Below are positions 34,620-43,384 of a stretch of DNA of 64,000 nt, piece by piece. This stretch comes from CAZYBU01 sp964645775. GTDB taxonomy: Bacteria > Spirochaetota > UBA4802 > UBA5550. Location of the stretch: positions 16,462 to 80,461 of the forward strand of contig CAZYBU010000011.1 in assembly GCA_964645775.1 (NCBI GenBank), written 5' to 3'. Position numbers and translations under genes: made by a program. Positions within the stretch are counted from its first letter, which is position 1, and the number at the start of each line of letters is the position of its first letter. The notes below the pieces were generated by a model. That model ran no database searches. It saw only the letters and a program-made list of their open reading frames with translations, and had not been told where the DNA came from.

Positions 34620-35706
34620 ACAGGTACGTACCCTTGTCGTCAAGGTGGGGACCTCGACCATATCTGAAGAGGGAAAACTGTCCGGGAGAAGGATCGCCTG
34701 TCTGGTTGAGGACATCGCAGATCTGATGGATCGTGGCTACAGGATAGCCCTTGTCTCTTCCGGAGCCATAAGCGCGGGACTGCATCTCATGAACCGGGTG
34801 CCGGAGCGGTTAACCATTCCGGTGAAACAGGCCCTGGCGGCCGTTGGTCAGACTCTGCTCATGAATGAATACAGAAGGCATTTCGAAAAGAGAGGTCTAC
34901 AGGTTGGGCAGATCCTCCTTACGGAAGATGATATTGAAAATCGGCGGCGATTCATTAATGCCCGCCATACAATAAATGTTCTCTTCGAGATGGGAGTCAT
35001 GCCCATAGTTAATGAAAATGATTCTGTCGTTGTTAAGGAAATCAAGTTCGGGGATAACGATACCCTCTCCGCCCATGTCGCGAGTCTCGTGGACGCGGAA
35101 CTTCTTGTTATCCTCTCGGACATAGACGGTTTTTACATGGATATGAGTGATCCCGCTCCGAGGGAAGAGATAAGCGAAATTACCGAGGATATCTGGAAAC
35201 GAGCAGGTGACAGAGGAACCAGGTATGGAACGGGAGGTATGATTACCAAACTGCGAGCCGCAGAGATCATGCTGAAATTCGGCGAAAAGACCATCATAGC
35301 CCGGGGAGGAAAGAAAAATGTTCTGAACTCCATTATGAACGGGGAGAAGATCGGGACAATCTTTGCCAGTACCTCTCCCCCCCTCCCCAGTAAAAAGAAA
35401 TGGTTATTCCTGGGGAAAAGCCGGGGCAGACTCACCATTGATGCCGGCGCGGTCCGGGCGCTGTCCGGTGGAAAAAAGTCCCTCCTCGCCGGTGGGATTC
35501 TGTCCCATGAAGGCCGGTTCGACATGGGAGACCTTGTCGATATCGTTGATGGAGATGGAAAAAAGCTGGGTAAAGGTCTGGCCAACTATAACAGTGAAGA
35601 ACTTGCCATGATACGGGGCAAAAAGACCTCGGAAATTCGTGAGCTGATGCAGGGAAATTTCTTCGAGGAAGTTATCAATCGAGATGACCTGCTGATGTAT
35701 GAATAA
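34594..35706 (+). CDS. proB: Glutamate 5-kinase with PUA domain
   Basis: Phosphorylates glutamate in the first step of proline synthesis. VVKVGTSTIS, LVSSGAISAG, NENDSVV and GTGGMITKLRAA mark the kinase; residues from about 275 form the PUA domain. 370 residues. It starts within obgE (GGAG upstream), giving an obgE-proB pair; proA is elsewhere. Confidence 0.96.
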   Translation: MMPRKPLVKQVRTLVVKVGTSTISEEGKLSGRRIACLVEDIADLMDRGYRIALVSSGAISAGLHLMNRVPERLTIPVKQALAAVGQTLLMNEYRRHFEKRGLQVGQILLTEDDIENRRRFINARHTINVLFEMGVMPIVNENDSVVVKEIKFGDNDTLSAHVASLVDAELLVILSDIDGFYMDMSDPAPREEISEITEDIWKRAGDRGTRYGTGGMITKLRAAEIMLKFGEKTIIARGGKKNVLNSIMNGEKIGTIFASTSPPLPSKKKWLFLGKSRGRLTIDAGAVRALSGGKKSLLAGGILSHEGRFDMGDLVDIVDGDGKKLGKGLANYNSEELAMIRGKKTSEIRELMQGNFFEEVINRDDLLMYE

Positions 35707-36030
35707 TATGCCTTTATTTGTTAACAGCAGACTAAACAGAAAATTCACTATCCCTTATATTTTTATTTATTCTTTCCTCATCCTGTTCCTGTCACCTGAT
35801 GCAGGGGGAAGCCATGCCGGAACCGAAAGATGATGTCATACCATGAAGAACAAAGTGAACCGCGGATTCAGTAAGGGATCCCCTTTCGGCTGATAAATAT
35901 AAATTTTGCGGGAAAAGCATGCATTTCGCTCCTGATTTGGTAGATTTTTTACAAATACTTTAAGACAGAAATTTTACAATTGCTACGGTTATTCCAGAGA
36001 TATTCGATTATATCCGATCAGGAGAACCCC
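35707..36030 (+). other. Intergenic region with a 41-codon signal-peptide-like frame
   Basis: From ATG at 35708 to TGA at 35833 a short frame reads like a signal peptide (TIPYIFIYSFLILFLSPDAGG) and then stops. It starts one base after proB with no ribosome site. It could be the head of a lost exported protein. The remaining bases are AT-rich, presumably the promoter region of the CBS-phosphatase gene, without a clear pair of boxes. Confidence 0.3.
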
Positions 36031-37293
36031 ATGGCAACCAATCAGGAAACCACGATGGATTTCACGACATCCGGAACGGAAAAACGAACAGAAGGCGCGC
36101 TGGCTCTTTTCACAAAAAGTACTGAAGAGATACTCCACGAGGCCAGCTCAAGTAACCTTCATGGAGAGATTATCGCCAAGATCATAAGCAGCCGTATGTT
36201 CGCTTATTCAGATGTACTTGTCGATGACCTGGCAGATACTCTGTTGAGCATGGAAAACGTTTTTGCGCTGGGCGTGGTGAATCGGGAAGGAAAAGTGACC
36301 GGATTCATATCAAGGAAGGAACTATTCGACACCCTGAGTAAGCCTTTTGGCCGGGACCTCTATAAGAATAAAACACTCGATTATATTGTACAACATACCG
36401 TCAGTTATAACTATAACAGAAACATACTCAGTGTCTCAGAAGAGATATCATCTTCTTTCCATGATCAGAATATACGTTATTACCTTCTGGTGGATGACAG
36501 AAATTTTTTCGTCGGAATCTTTTCCAGCCAGGATATGCTTATTTACCTGTCGGACATGACCCAGAAGGACATCCAGCTTGCCAAGCGGCTTCAGAATGGA
36601 ATCGTAAAGGAGAGGGACGTATACGAGACGTCCCGATTTGATATGATAGGCTCAACACATATGGCCAAGGGTGTAGGAGGCGATTTCTACGCGGTTAAAA
36701 GGTATGATAATAACCGATGGGTCCTCTCCCTCTGTGACGTCTCCGGCAAGGGAGTCTCCGCCTCTCTGGTATCGGTCATTATCGGTGGAATGGCCGATAT
36801 CTATGATTTTAAACGGGGGGTTCCCCACTATATTAAGACACTGAATGATTTTATTCGCCGTTCCTTCTCCATGGAAAAATTTATAACAGGAATCTTCGCG
36901 GACCTGGACGATAACACCGGAGAAATCGTAATATACGATGTGGGTCATTCATATTCCTTTATTTACCGTAAAAAAAAGATGATCAGGCTTAAAAGTAAGA
37001 ATGATGTTATGCCCATGGGGATCGTTCCCGACCTTGATCCCAGGGGGAGCCGTTTTACCCTGAAACCTGGAGATCTTCTGATACTGATGACGGACGGCTT
37101 TGAGGAACAGAAAAATCCGGAGGGAGATGAATACGGACAGAAAAGATTTTTCCGTATCATCCAGAAGAACGCTCACAGGGACCTTATGGATATCAGGAAC
37201 AATCTGTATGAGGATGTAGAGAGATTCAGGGGGAATCACCCCCAGCAGGATGACATGACCCTCATCATGATGAGGTACCACGGAGGGGAATAG
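36031..37293 (+). CDS. CBS-domain PP2C/SpoIIE-type serine phosphatase
   Basis: 420 residues. The N-terminal half (about 40-180) holds a CBS pair (ALGVVNREGKVTGFISRKEL; YLLVDDRNFFVGIFSSQDML), likely binding adenine nucleotides. The C-terminal half is a SpoIIE-like phosphatase: GGDFYAV, LCDVSGKGVSASLVS and LILMTDGFEE carry the metal-binding aspartates. Such proteins usually dephosphorylate anti-sigma-factor antagonists. No partner is adjacent. ATG at 36031 is chosen for AGGAGA upstream. Confidence 0.82.
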   Translation: MATNQETTMDFTTSGTEKRTEGALALFTKSTEEILHEASSSNLHGEIIAKIISSRMFAYSDVLVDDLADTLLSMENVFALGVVNREGKVTGFISRKELFDTLSKPFGRDLYKNKTLDYIVQHTVSYNYNRNILSVSEEISSSFHDQNIRYYLLVDDRNFFVGIFSSQDMLIYLSDMTQKDIQLAKRLQNGIVKERDVYETSRFDMIGSTHMAKGVGGDFYAVKRYDNNRWVLSLCDVSGKGVSASLVSVIIGGMADIYDFKRGVPHYIKTLNDFIRRSFSMEKFITGIFADLDDNTGEIVIYDVGHSYSFIYRKKKMIRLKSKNDVMPMGIVPDLDPRGSRFTLKPGDLLILMTDGFEEQKNPEGDEYGQKRFFRIIQKNAHRDLMDIRNNLYEDVERFRGNHPQQDDMTLIMMRYHGGE

Positions 37294-37331
37294 TTCTTTT
37301 CATCCACGGGCCGGACTGACAATCTGTCTGC

Positions 37332-37979
37332 ATGGATTCTAACTCCCTTATTGAGATTGATGCTGGCAGACTGGCAGAATACCTGAGAAACCTGAGTGAA
37401 CCGATACTCGAGATAACCCTTCTCAGGGAGTGGACCGGTTTCACACCGGGAGATGATCTTTATCGTCATCATTTTTCTTTGTATCATGCCCTCTATACCG
37501 TCAAGTACGCCCTCCTGGATGAGTACCTTCACACTGATCCTATGAGGATACGTCTTCTTCACCGCCCCGCTCCGGGCCGGTGCCATCATTATCTGGACGA
37601 GGCGGGGATCTTCTGCGGAGTCCCTGCCGAAGAAAGAGACTACTGTTTCCGGCATCTTCATCTTCATGGTGACGTTCACGATCTTCCCATGTTTGACCCC
37701 CTTCGGGATTTTTACTGTAACGCTGAGAATATCAGGTGGTCAGACCGGGATCTCCTGGATCGTCTCATGAAGGGTGTGGTGACAGTCTCTTTGAGTCCCG
37801 ACAAGGTGAACAGGGCCATGAGGATAATGGGTCTTACCCAGGCCAACAGGTCCATAGTAACACGCAAATACAGAAAACTGGCCCGCAACACCCATCCTGA
37901 TTTTCTCAGGGGGGACGATGAAAGGATGAAGGAACTCAACTGGGCCTACGAGGTTCTTAAAGAGGTCTATCCCCTCTGA
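37332..37979 (+). CDS. DnaJ-related protein (N-terminal DNAJ_related domain + C-terminal J domain)
   Basis: 215 residues. The N-terminal part (EYLRNLSEPILEITLLRE ... HHFSLYHALYTVKYALLDEY) matches the domain usually attached to this class of J proteins. The last 60 residues are a J domain with an intact HPD (NTHPDFL) and helix IV MKELNWAYEVLKEVY. It could stimulate a DnaK ATPase. Its end overlaps the convergent BASS transporter gene by 13 bases. Confidence 0.75.
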   Translation: MDSNSLIEIDAGRLAEYLRNLSEPILEITLLREWTGFTPGDDLYRHHFSLYHALYTVKYALLDEYLHTDPMRIRLLHRPAPGRCHHYLDEAGIFCGVPAEERDYCFRHLHLHGDVHDLPMFDPLRDFYCNAENIRWSDRDLLDRLMKGVVTVSLSPDKVNRAMRIMGLTQANRSIVTRKYRKLARNTHPDFLRGDDERMKELNWAYEVLKEVYPL

Positions 37980-38917
37980 TTGCTCTGGGATGTGGTCTCG
38001 TTCTTCCCGCTGAAAAATATCTCTCCCCGGGTGAAGATCATGGCGGTGATAAGACCGGCGATTATATGCCATATCCCCCACCATGCGACAAGAATGGCCA
38101 TACCGCCCAGGCCCGCGAAAAAATTCAGGGTGAGGACCAGCCCCAGTCCGGAATTTTGTATGCCTACTTCAATGGTTACCGCGCGGACATCGGGATCTTC
38201 CAGGGAAAGGAGCCTGCCGGCCGTGTAGCCTATGCCCATGGCGAGGAGGTTGTGGATAAACACGATGAAGACTACATAGCCTACATATTCGAGGAAATAC
38301 TGCCAGTTTGCCATGAGGGCGCCAATGACTACGGCCACAAAGAAGAGGAATGAGAGAACCCTGAAAGGTTTCCTGATTCTGTCCGCCAGGCCTGGAAAGA
38401 GGCGCGAGAGGGTCATCCCCACGGCAACAGGTATGCCCAGAATGATAATCACGGTTATGAATACATCGACGGGAGAAAGCTGAATGGAACGCAGGATGGG
38501 CGCCGTGGAGGGGTTGAGGCTACCCCAGAGGGCCAGATTTAACGGTGTCATGAAGAGAGAGAAAGCCGTGGATACGCCTGTCATGCTCACGGATACGGCG
38601 TTATTACCACGGGCCAGGTAGGTTATAATATTGGAAAGGTTGCCTCCGGGACATGCGGCGACCATGATCATGCCAAGGGCAATGGAGGGACGCGGGTCAA
38701 CGGCCAGGATGAGAAGAAAGGTAAAAGCCGGCAGTAGTATAAACTGGGAAACAATGCCGATAGCGGGCGCTCTGGGTGCTATGAGGATCTTTTTGAAATC
38801 CTCAAGTTTGATTTCAAGGGCGACACCAAGCATCATAAAGGCGATAGCGAACTTTATTATGGTCAGGGTCTGGGGATTGAAATTAAGGCTGACCTGATCA
38901 ATAAGATGGGGTTCCAT
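37967..38917 (-). CDS. Bile acid:sodium symporter (BASS/SBF) family transporter
   Basis: 316 residues with about nine or ten hydrophobic helices. The conserved discontinuous-helix motifs are visible: ACPGGNLSNIITYLARGN and EVGIQNSGLGLVL. Family members import organic anions with sodium; the natural substrate (for example a keto acid) cannot be inferred. GAGGTAG precedes the ATG. Confidence 0.85.
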   Translation of the reverse strand: MEPHLIDQVSLNFNPQTLTIIKFAIAFMMLGVALEIKLEDFKKILIAPRAPAIGIVSQFILLPAFTFLLILAVDPRPSIALGMIMVAACPGGNLSNIITYLARGNNAVSVSMTGVSTAFSLFMTPLNLALWGSLNPSTAPILRSIQLSPVDVFITVIIILGIPVAVGMTLSRLFPGLADRIRKPFRVLSFLFFVAVVIGALMANWQYFLEYVGYVVFIVFIHNLLAMGIGYTAGRLLSLEDPDVRAVTIEVGIQNSGLGLVLTLNFFAGLGGMAILVAWWGIWHIIAGLITAMIFTRGEIFFSGKNETTSQSNQRG

Positions 38918-39058
38918 ATATCTACCTCATGGATTGAATCTCATCTTCACGTGGTGAATCTTTCTCAGGGGACATTTTTGTCAAACCATAAACATTACCG
39001 GAATAAGGTTGACACTCTCCCCGGGAACTGTAGTCCCTCGTTGAGGCAGAATAATTAT

Positions 39059-39430
39059 ATGGCTGAGTATACTCCACCCTGTGACAGGTGCAGCGGGAGC
39101 TGCTGCCGGTACGTTGCCATTGAAATCGGTCGCCCTCGAAGCAAGGGAGACTATGATTATATCCGCTGGTATCTGCTTCATAAGAACGTCAACGTCTTCA
39201 TAGATCATGAGCGCAAATGGTTTGTCGAATTCAGAACTCCCTGCGAAGAACAGAGAGAGGACGGTCTATGCGACATATATGATGAAAGGCCGAAAATTTG
39301 CAGGGATTACGGCAACACGGATGGGGAGTGCGAATATCATGATTCACCCTTCAGAGAGTATTTTTCCACGGAGAAGGAGTTTATCCGCTACCTGGAAGTT
39401 CATGGAAAGGATTGGAAATTCCGCAGGTAG
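39059..39430 (+). CDS. YkgJ-family cysteine cluster protein
   Basis: About 123 residues. Cysteines follow the UPF0153/YkgJ layout: CDRCSGSCCRY near the start, then CEEQREDGLCDIYDERPKICRDY, which could bind zinc or an Fe-S cluster. Function unknown. ATG at 39059 is chosen because the 51 upstream codons read poorly and GAGG lies at a tolerable distance. Divergent from the BASS gene. Confidence 0.75.
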   Translation: MAEYTPPCDRCSGSCCRYVAIEIGRPRSKGDYDYIRWYLLHKNVNVFIDHERKWFVEFRTPCEEQREDGLCDIYDERPKICRDYGNTDGECEYHDSPFREYFSTEKEFIRYLEVHGKDWKFRR

Positions 39431-39490
39431 CCTCAGCCGGTTCCCGAAAAAGAGATTATTCTTTGTATCAAGGTAACCGAAAAGTAAAAC

Positions 39491-40627
39491 ATGAATAAGC
39501 CTTTGACCATCAGCGCTCTCGTTGTTCTCTTTGTCGCCATTATCCTCACCTTTTACCAGACAGTACTCAGGGGGCAGGAGCGATCTTCCTACCCCGAAAA
39601 GAGAATATCTTTTGAAGACGCCATCATTATTAATGAAATCGAAATGGAAACTGAGTACCCTCCAGATGACACACCGCAATTCCGCAGACCCGCATTCCGG
39701 GAGGCAATTGAAAGAAACCGGGAGCATGAAATGACGGATATGGATGAAAAGGATCTTGATGCTCCCTTCTCCATGCAAGAGCTTAAAAGAAAGGATCCGC
39801 GATGGCACATGAGCAAATATACGATACGAAAGAATGACAGCATATGGAAGATAGCAAGCCGATTCGGCGTTTCTCACAGACTTATTATCCAGGCCAATGA
39901 TCTGAAGGACCCGGACACTGTTCGTCCCGGAAAAACTCTCGAGGTTCCGAACCGTAATGGTTCATTTTATACGATCCAGAAGGGAGACACCGTCATAGAG
40001 ATAGCCAGAAAATTCAATGTTGATCCTGATGTAATCATAAAGCATAACGATCTGAACCCTCGCAGGCTGTATGTAGGGAAAAAAATCTTCATACCTGATG
40101 GCCGCAGGATCAAACCGGACAAAACAAGCGTCCAACCGGCCTCCGTAAAAAAGAAGCGATCGTCTTCAGAAGCAGAAATTTCCGGGAAAAAGGCCTCACC
40201 TTCAAAGCATGAAACCCGGCACGCAAAGAAAGCTGATATACTCCCATCCTTCCGCTGGCCACTGAAGGGAAGGATCACATCAGGCTTCGGTAACCGCAGG
40301 GATCCCTTCTCGGGTAAAAGGGCCTTCCACTGCGGAATCGATATAAGCGTGAATGAAGGAACCCCCATCAGGGCCTCTTCAGGCGGACGTGTCATCTTTA
40401 GCGGCTGGAAGGATGGGTACGGAAAGGTGGTTATCCTGCGGCATGAAGGAGGGTATATCACCGTCTACGCTCATAACAGTAAAAACAGAGTGGCCGTGAA
40501 TGATCGCGTACATGCCGGGGATACAATAGCCCTTTCCGGAAAAACAGGTGCCGTTACGGGGGCGCACCTCCACTTTGAGATACGAAAATATGTTACTCCC
40601 CTTAATCCCATGAGGTTCCTGAAATGA
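39491..40627 (+). CDS. LysM-containing M23 family metallopeptidase
   Basis: 378 residues: an N-terminal signal-anchor (about 5-25), two LysM domains for peptidoglycan (YTIRKNDSIWKIASRFGV, about 109-152; YTIQKGDTVIEIARKFNV, about 157-200), a basic linker, and an M23 domain with both zinc motifs (HCGID and GAHLHFEI). Probably an active cell-wall endopeptidase, or an activator of one. Overlaps the TPR gene by four bases. Confidence 0.9.
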   Translation: MNKPLTISALVVLFVAIILTFYQTVLRGQERSSYPEKRISFEDAIIINEIEMETEYPPDDTPQFRRPAFREAIERNREHEMTDMDEKDLDAPFSMQELKRKDPRWHMSKYTIRKNDSIWKIASRFGVSHRLIIQANDLKDPDTVRPGKTLEVPNRNGSFYTIQKGDTVIEIARKFNVDPDVIIKHNDLNPRRLYVGKKIFIPDGRRIKPDKTSVQPASVKKKRSSSEAEISGKKASPSKHETRHAKKADILPSFRWPLKGRITSGFGNRRDPFSGKRAFHCGIDISVNEGTPIRASSGGRVIFSGWKDGYGKVVILRHEGGYITVYAHNSKNRVAVNDRVHAGDTIALSGKTGAVTGAHLHFEIRKYVTPLNPMRFLK

Positions 40628-41685
40628 GAAATGCAGTCTTCTCTCTTGTCATCCTGGTCTCTCTTGCGGTCCTGATATCTCCTGATGCTGAAGCGAAGCT
40701 TAAACCGGAACGAACCAGGGTCTTTCCGACACAGGCGGATGAGAGGGGATGGGAGGCCGTTGTCAGGGGCCGTATCCTTTCCTTCTCCGATCAGACGGAA
40801 TTTGACGAGAACGACCTTCTGGGAAGGGCAAGGGCAAGAAGTAAGGCTACCGTCAGGCTTCATTCTTCCCGAGACCTGCAGGAAGGAAACGTCCTCTATG
40901 TCATAGATAACAATAACCTCATTGTGGCGAAGATGGAGGTGAAGGTCCTTTTTGAAAGCAGCTCTTTCGGTCCCATGGCCGTCGGGTACGGGAATTTCAG
41001 GCAGGCCGGGATACGTTACCGGGTTGTCCAGAGGGCGAGAGACGAGGAGGCTAACAGGTCGTATATCTATCGGGCCCGGGGAGATTACTTCAAACGTACC
41101 GGGGAACGCGGCAGGGCCATTGAACAGTACAAAAAGGCCATAGAATTGGACCCGGAAGACCCTGCTTCACACCTCGCTCTGGGGCTCCTCTATTACGATG
41201 AAGAGGTATACAGGTACGCCTATCACCAGTTTCTCCGGGCATACGAGAACCTTGGCCGGCTTTATGACCGGGAAGACCGTTTTATTCTTCTCTCCGGGCT
41301 CACGGAAATAATGTACAGGGAAGTTTATGATAATCCCCATCTGAGCGGTGAGAAGAAGAAGGATTTTATCGACCGGGGTATCGAGTACGGCAGGAAGGCC
41401 CTGAAACTGAACGAGTCATCACCACGTCTTTTGACCTGGCTCGGTTTCTTTTACTACAAGGGGCCCCGTGCGGATCACATCAAGGCACGCGATTATTTCA
41501 GAAAAGTCCTCGAACTGCAATCGGATAACGTCCAGGTCCTGACCGCGATGTCCCGGCTGTATTATCTTCATCAAAACGCTGAAAAGGCCCGAATGTTTGT
41601 TGACAGGGCACTGAAGATCGATCCCGATAATTATGACGCCAGAATGATGCTTCAGAAAATTGAACGATACGGAAGAAACCGGTAA
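40624..41685 (+). CDS. Exported TPR-repeat protein
   Basis: 353 residues with a signal peptide (FSLVILVSLAVLISPDAEA). About 30-140 is a beta-rich domain (VVRGRILSF, NVLYVIDNNNLIVAKMEV); from about 145 on there are TPR units (RAIEQYKKAIELDPEDPASHLALGLLYY is unit one, and ARMFVDRALKIDPDNYDARMML a late one). Likely a periplasmic scaffold. Coupled to the M23 peptidase, suggesting a shared role in cell-wall remodelling. Confidence 0.75.
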   Translation: MRNAVFSLVILVSLAVLISPDAEAKLKPERTRVFPTQADERGWEAVVRGRILSFSDQTEFDENDLLGRARARSKATVRLHSSRDLQEGNVLYVIDNNNLIVAKMEVKVLFESSSFGPMAVGYGNFRQAGIRYRVVQRARDEEANRSYIYRARGDYFKRTGERGRAIEQYKKAIELDPEDPASHLALGLLYYDEEVYRYAYHQFLRAYENLGRLYDREDRFILLSGLTEIMYREVYDNPHLSGEKKKDFIDRGIEYGRKALKLNESSPRLLTWLGFFYYKGPRADHIKARDYFRKVLELQSDNVQVLTAMSRLYYLHQNAEKARMFVDRALKIDPDNYDARMMLQKIERYGRNR

Positions 41686-41709
41686 TGAGTATCAGCAGGG
41701 GAGTTCTTC

Positions 41710-42168
41710 ATGTCGATAGAGTACGTGCTCTATTCCCTGGGCCTTTCCATTGCCATCCATGGCATTTCACTTGTTTCCTATGTTTTTCGTAAGAAAACCC
41801 GGGCCTTCATAACCTTTCTCGCGACCTCTGCGACAAACATGGCAGGTTTTTCCATCCTGCTTATTCTGCTATTCAAACACCCGGAAGAGTTAACGAAGAT
41901 CGACCTGACGAAATATCTGTGGCTCACTTCCGGGATATTCAGCCTTATCATGCTCACGATCCAGGTCTACATAATCCTTAATTACAGGGCCCGTCTTAAG
42001 AACAGCAGCAACTATCATTACAATTATTTCGGAAAGAAGGTCTATGACGGAGGCCATGTCCAGAAGAAGGAGTTCGGCGTTTTCATGATTTCAGTACCTT
42101 TTCTTCTATTGGCTGGAGCCTACTTCGTAGCCCGATTGATTAACCTTATCCGTGCGGGTAGTCTATAA
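41710..42168 (+). CDS. Four-helix integral membrane protein, function unknown
   Basis: 152 residues with four hydrophobic segments (about 7-25, 33-54, 69-90, 124-146). A short polar loop after helix three contains NSSNYHYNYFGKKVYDGG. Not recognised. GGGGAG precedes the ATG, 24 bases after the TPR gene; probably the last gene of the M23-TPR unit. Confidence 0.6.
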   Translation: MSIEYVLYSLGLSIAIHGISLVSYVFRKKTRAFITFLATSATNMAGFSILLILLFKHPEELTKIDLTKYLWLTSGIFSLIMLTIQVYIILNYRARLKNSSNYHYNYFGKKVYDGGHVQKKEFGVFMISVPFLLLAGAYFVARLINLIRAGSL

Positions 42169-42173
42169 TCGAG

Positions 42174-43301
42174 TCAGACGTCTTGAAGGAGGATCCCCAG
42201 GGACTCGATATGAGCGGTTCCGGGAAACATGTCGATCATGTAAAGTTCGGTTAGACTGTAACCGGATTTAACGAAGTCACGGCAGTCCCGGGCAAAGGTG
42301 GCGGGATTACAGGAGAGGTAGAGTATTCTCTCGGGTGACATGGCTTCGATAACCCTCCTTCCCTGGCGGCTGATTCCGGTTCTGGGAGGATCGACGCAGA
42401 CAGCCTGGAAAGAATCCCTGTGAGGGTCTATTTCCGAGAGGTCAGTTCTGTGAAAAGAGACGTTATCCACCTCGTTGTGACGGGCGTTCTCGCGCGACCT
42501 TTCAATAAGGGAGGATACACGGTCGAAGCCCTTGACCTTTTCACAGTGCCGGGCCATGGGCAGTGAAAAGAAACCTATACCGCATCCCAGGTCCGCGGCA
42601 GAGCGACTCTCATCGGGAAGGGCCTGGCAGATGAGGTCGATCAATTCTCCCCTGAGAAAACGGTTCCCCTGGAAAAAGTCCTCCAGGGTTCGTACATATC
42701 TGTATCCGCGTTCTCTCTCTTCAAGAAATCCTTCGCCATCAGGTCCATGGGGGGCCATGTCGGCGTCCAGGGCGAAGTGGCGCTGTCCCTTCGGAAACCT
42801 GAATCGCATGATATATTCATTCAGCTCTCCTGGAAGGAGTCGGCATCCTCCCGGGGGGAGAGGGACGACCCTTTGACTCTCGGAAGCGTAGAATCCGGTA
42901 TTTTCTCCGTCAGAGGCGACCGTTGCGTGGCTCCTGTATTCTTCCCTGGGACCGCGCAGAGTTCTGATCTCCGGGACCTTATCTGCGGGAAGTAAGCCTG
43001 TTCTGACAAGACTATCATGGAGAATCAACGCCTTGACTTCGAGTTCCCGTTCCTCTTTCATGTCAAGGTAAACACAGCCACCACAATCTCCGAATCCGGG
43101 GCAGGATGGGGTTACCCTGTCAGGAGAGGATTCAAGGATGGAGAGGGCCCGGGCCCGGGAATAATCTCTGTGATCAGAGATCACTTCCGCTTCACAGATC
43201 TCTCCGGCCATGGCGCCCCGAACCATTATAATTTTGCCTTCATGGCGGGCGAGTCCCTGACCTCCCCATATGTCCTTCTCTATTTGAAGTCGCATCCTCA
43301 A
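42174..43301 (-). CDS. RlmD/TrmA-family RNA (uracil-5-)-methyltransferase
   Basis: 375 residues: an N-terminal TRAM domain (about 1-55), Fe-S cysteines (CPGFGDCGGC, with another in PPGGCRLL), and a methyltransferase domain with DLGCGIGFFSLPMA for SAM. The catalytic motif is DPPRTGISR followed by LSCNPATFARD, where the cysteine attacks uracil. Which rRNA or tRNA base is modified cannot be decided here. Start near 43301 lacks a strong ribosome site; the third codon is another ATG. Confidence 0.9.
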   Translation of the reverse strand: MRMRLQIEKDIWGGQGLARHEGKIIMVRGAMAGEICEAEVISDHRDYSRARALSILESSPDRVTPSCPGFGDCGGCVYLDMKEERELEVKALILHDSLVRTGLLPADKVPEIRTLRGPREEYRSHATVASDGENTGFYASESQRVVPLPPGGCRLLPGELNEYIMRFRFPKGQRHFALDADMAPHGPDGEGFLEERERGYRYVRTLEDFFQGNRFLRGELIDLICQALPDESRSAADLGCGIGFFSLPMARHCEKVKGFDRVSSLIERSRENARHNEVDNVSFHRTDLSEIDPHRDSFQAVCVDPPRTGISRQGRRVIEAMSPERILYLSCNPATFARDCRDFVKSGYSLTELYMIDMFPGTAHIESLGILLQDV

Positions 43302-43308
43302 ATTTATA

Positions 43309-43336
43309 TTGACGCTTTCCTGAATAAGATTAGATT
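43309..43336 (+). promoter_or_regulatory. Promoter candidate for the envelope operon
   Basis: TTGACG (43309-43314), 16-base spacer, TAGATT (43331-43336). It lies in the 83-base gap between the divergent RNA methyltransferase and the PPC lipoprotein gene. Weak -10. Confidence 0.3.
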
Positions 43337-43384
43337 AGCATATGCCCCTTTATTCCAGCTGCCTGTGAATGAGTACAGAAAAAA

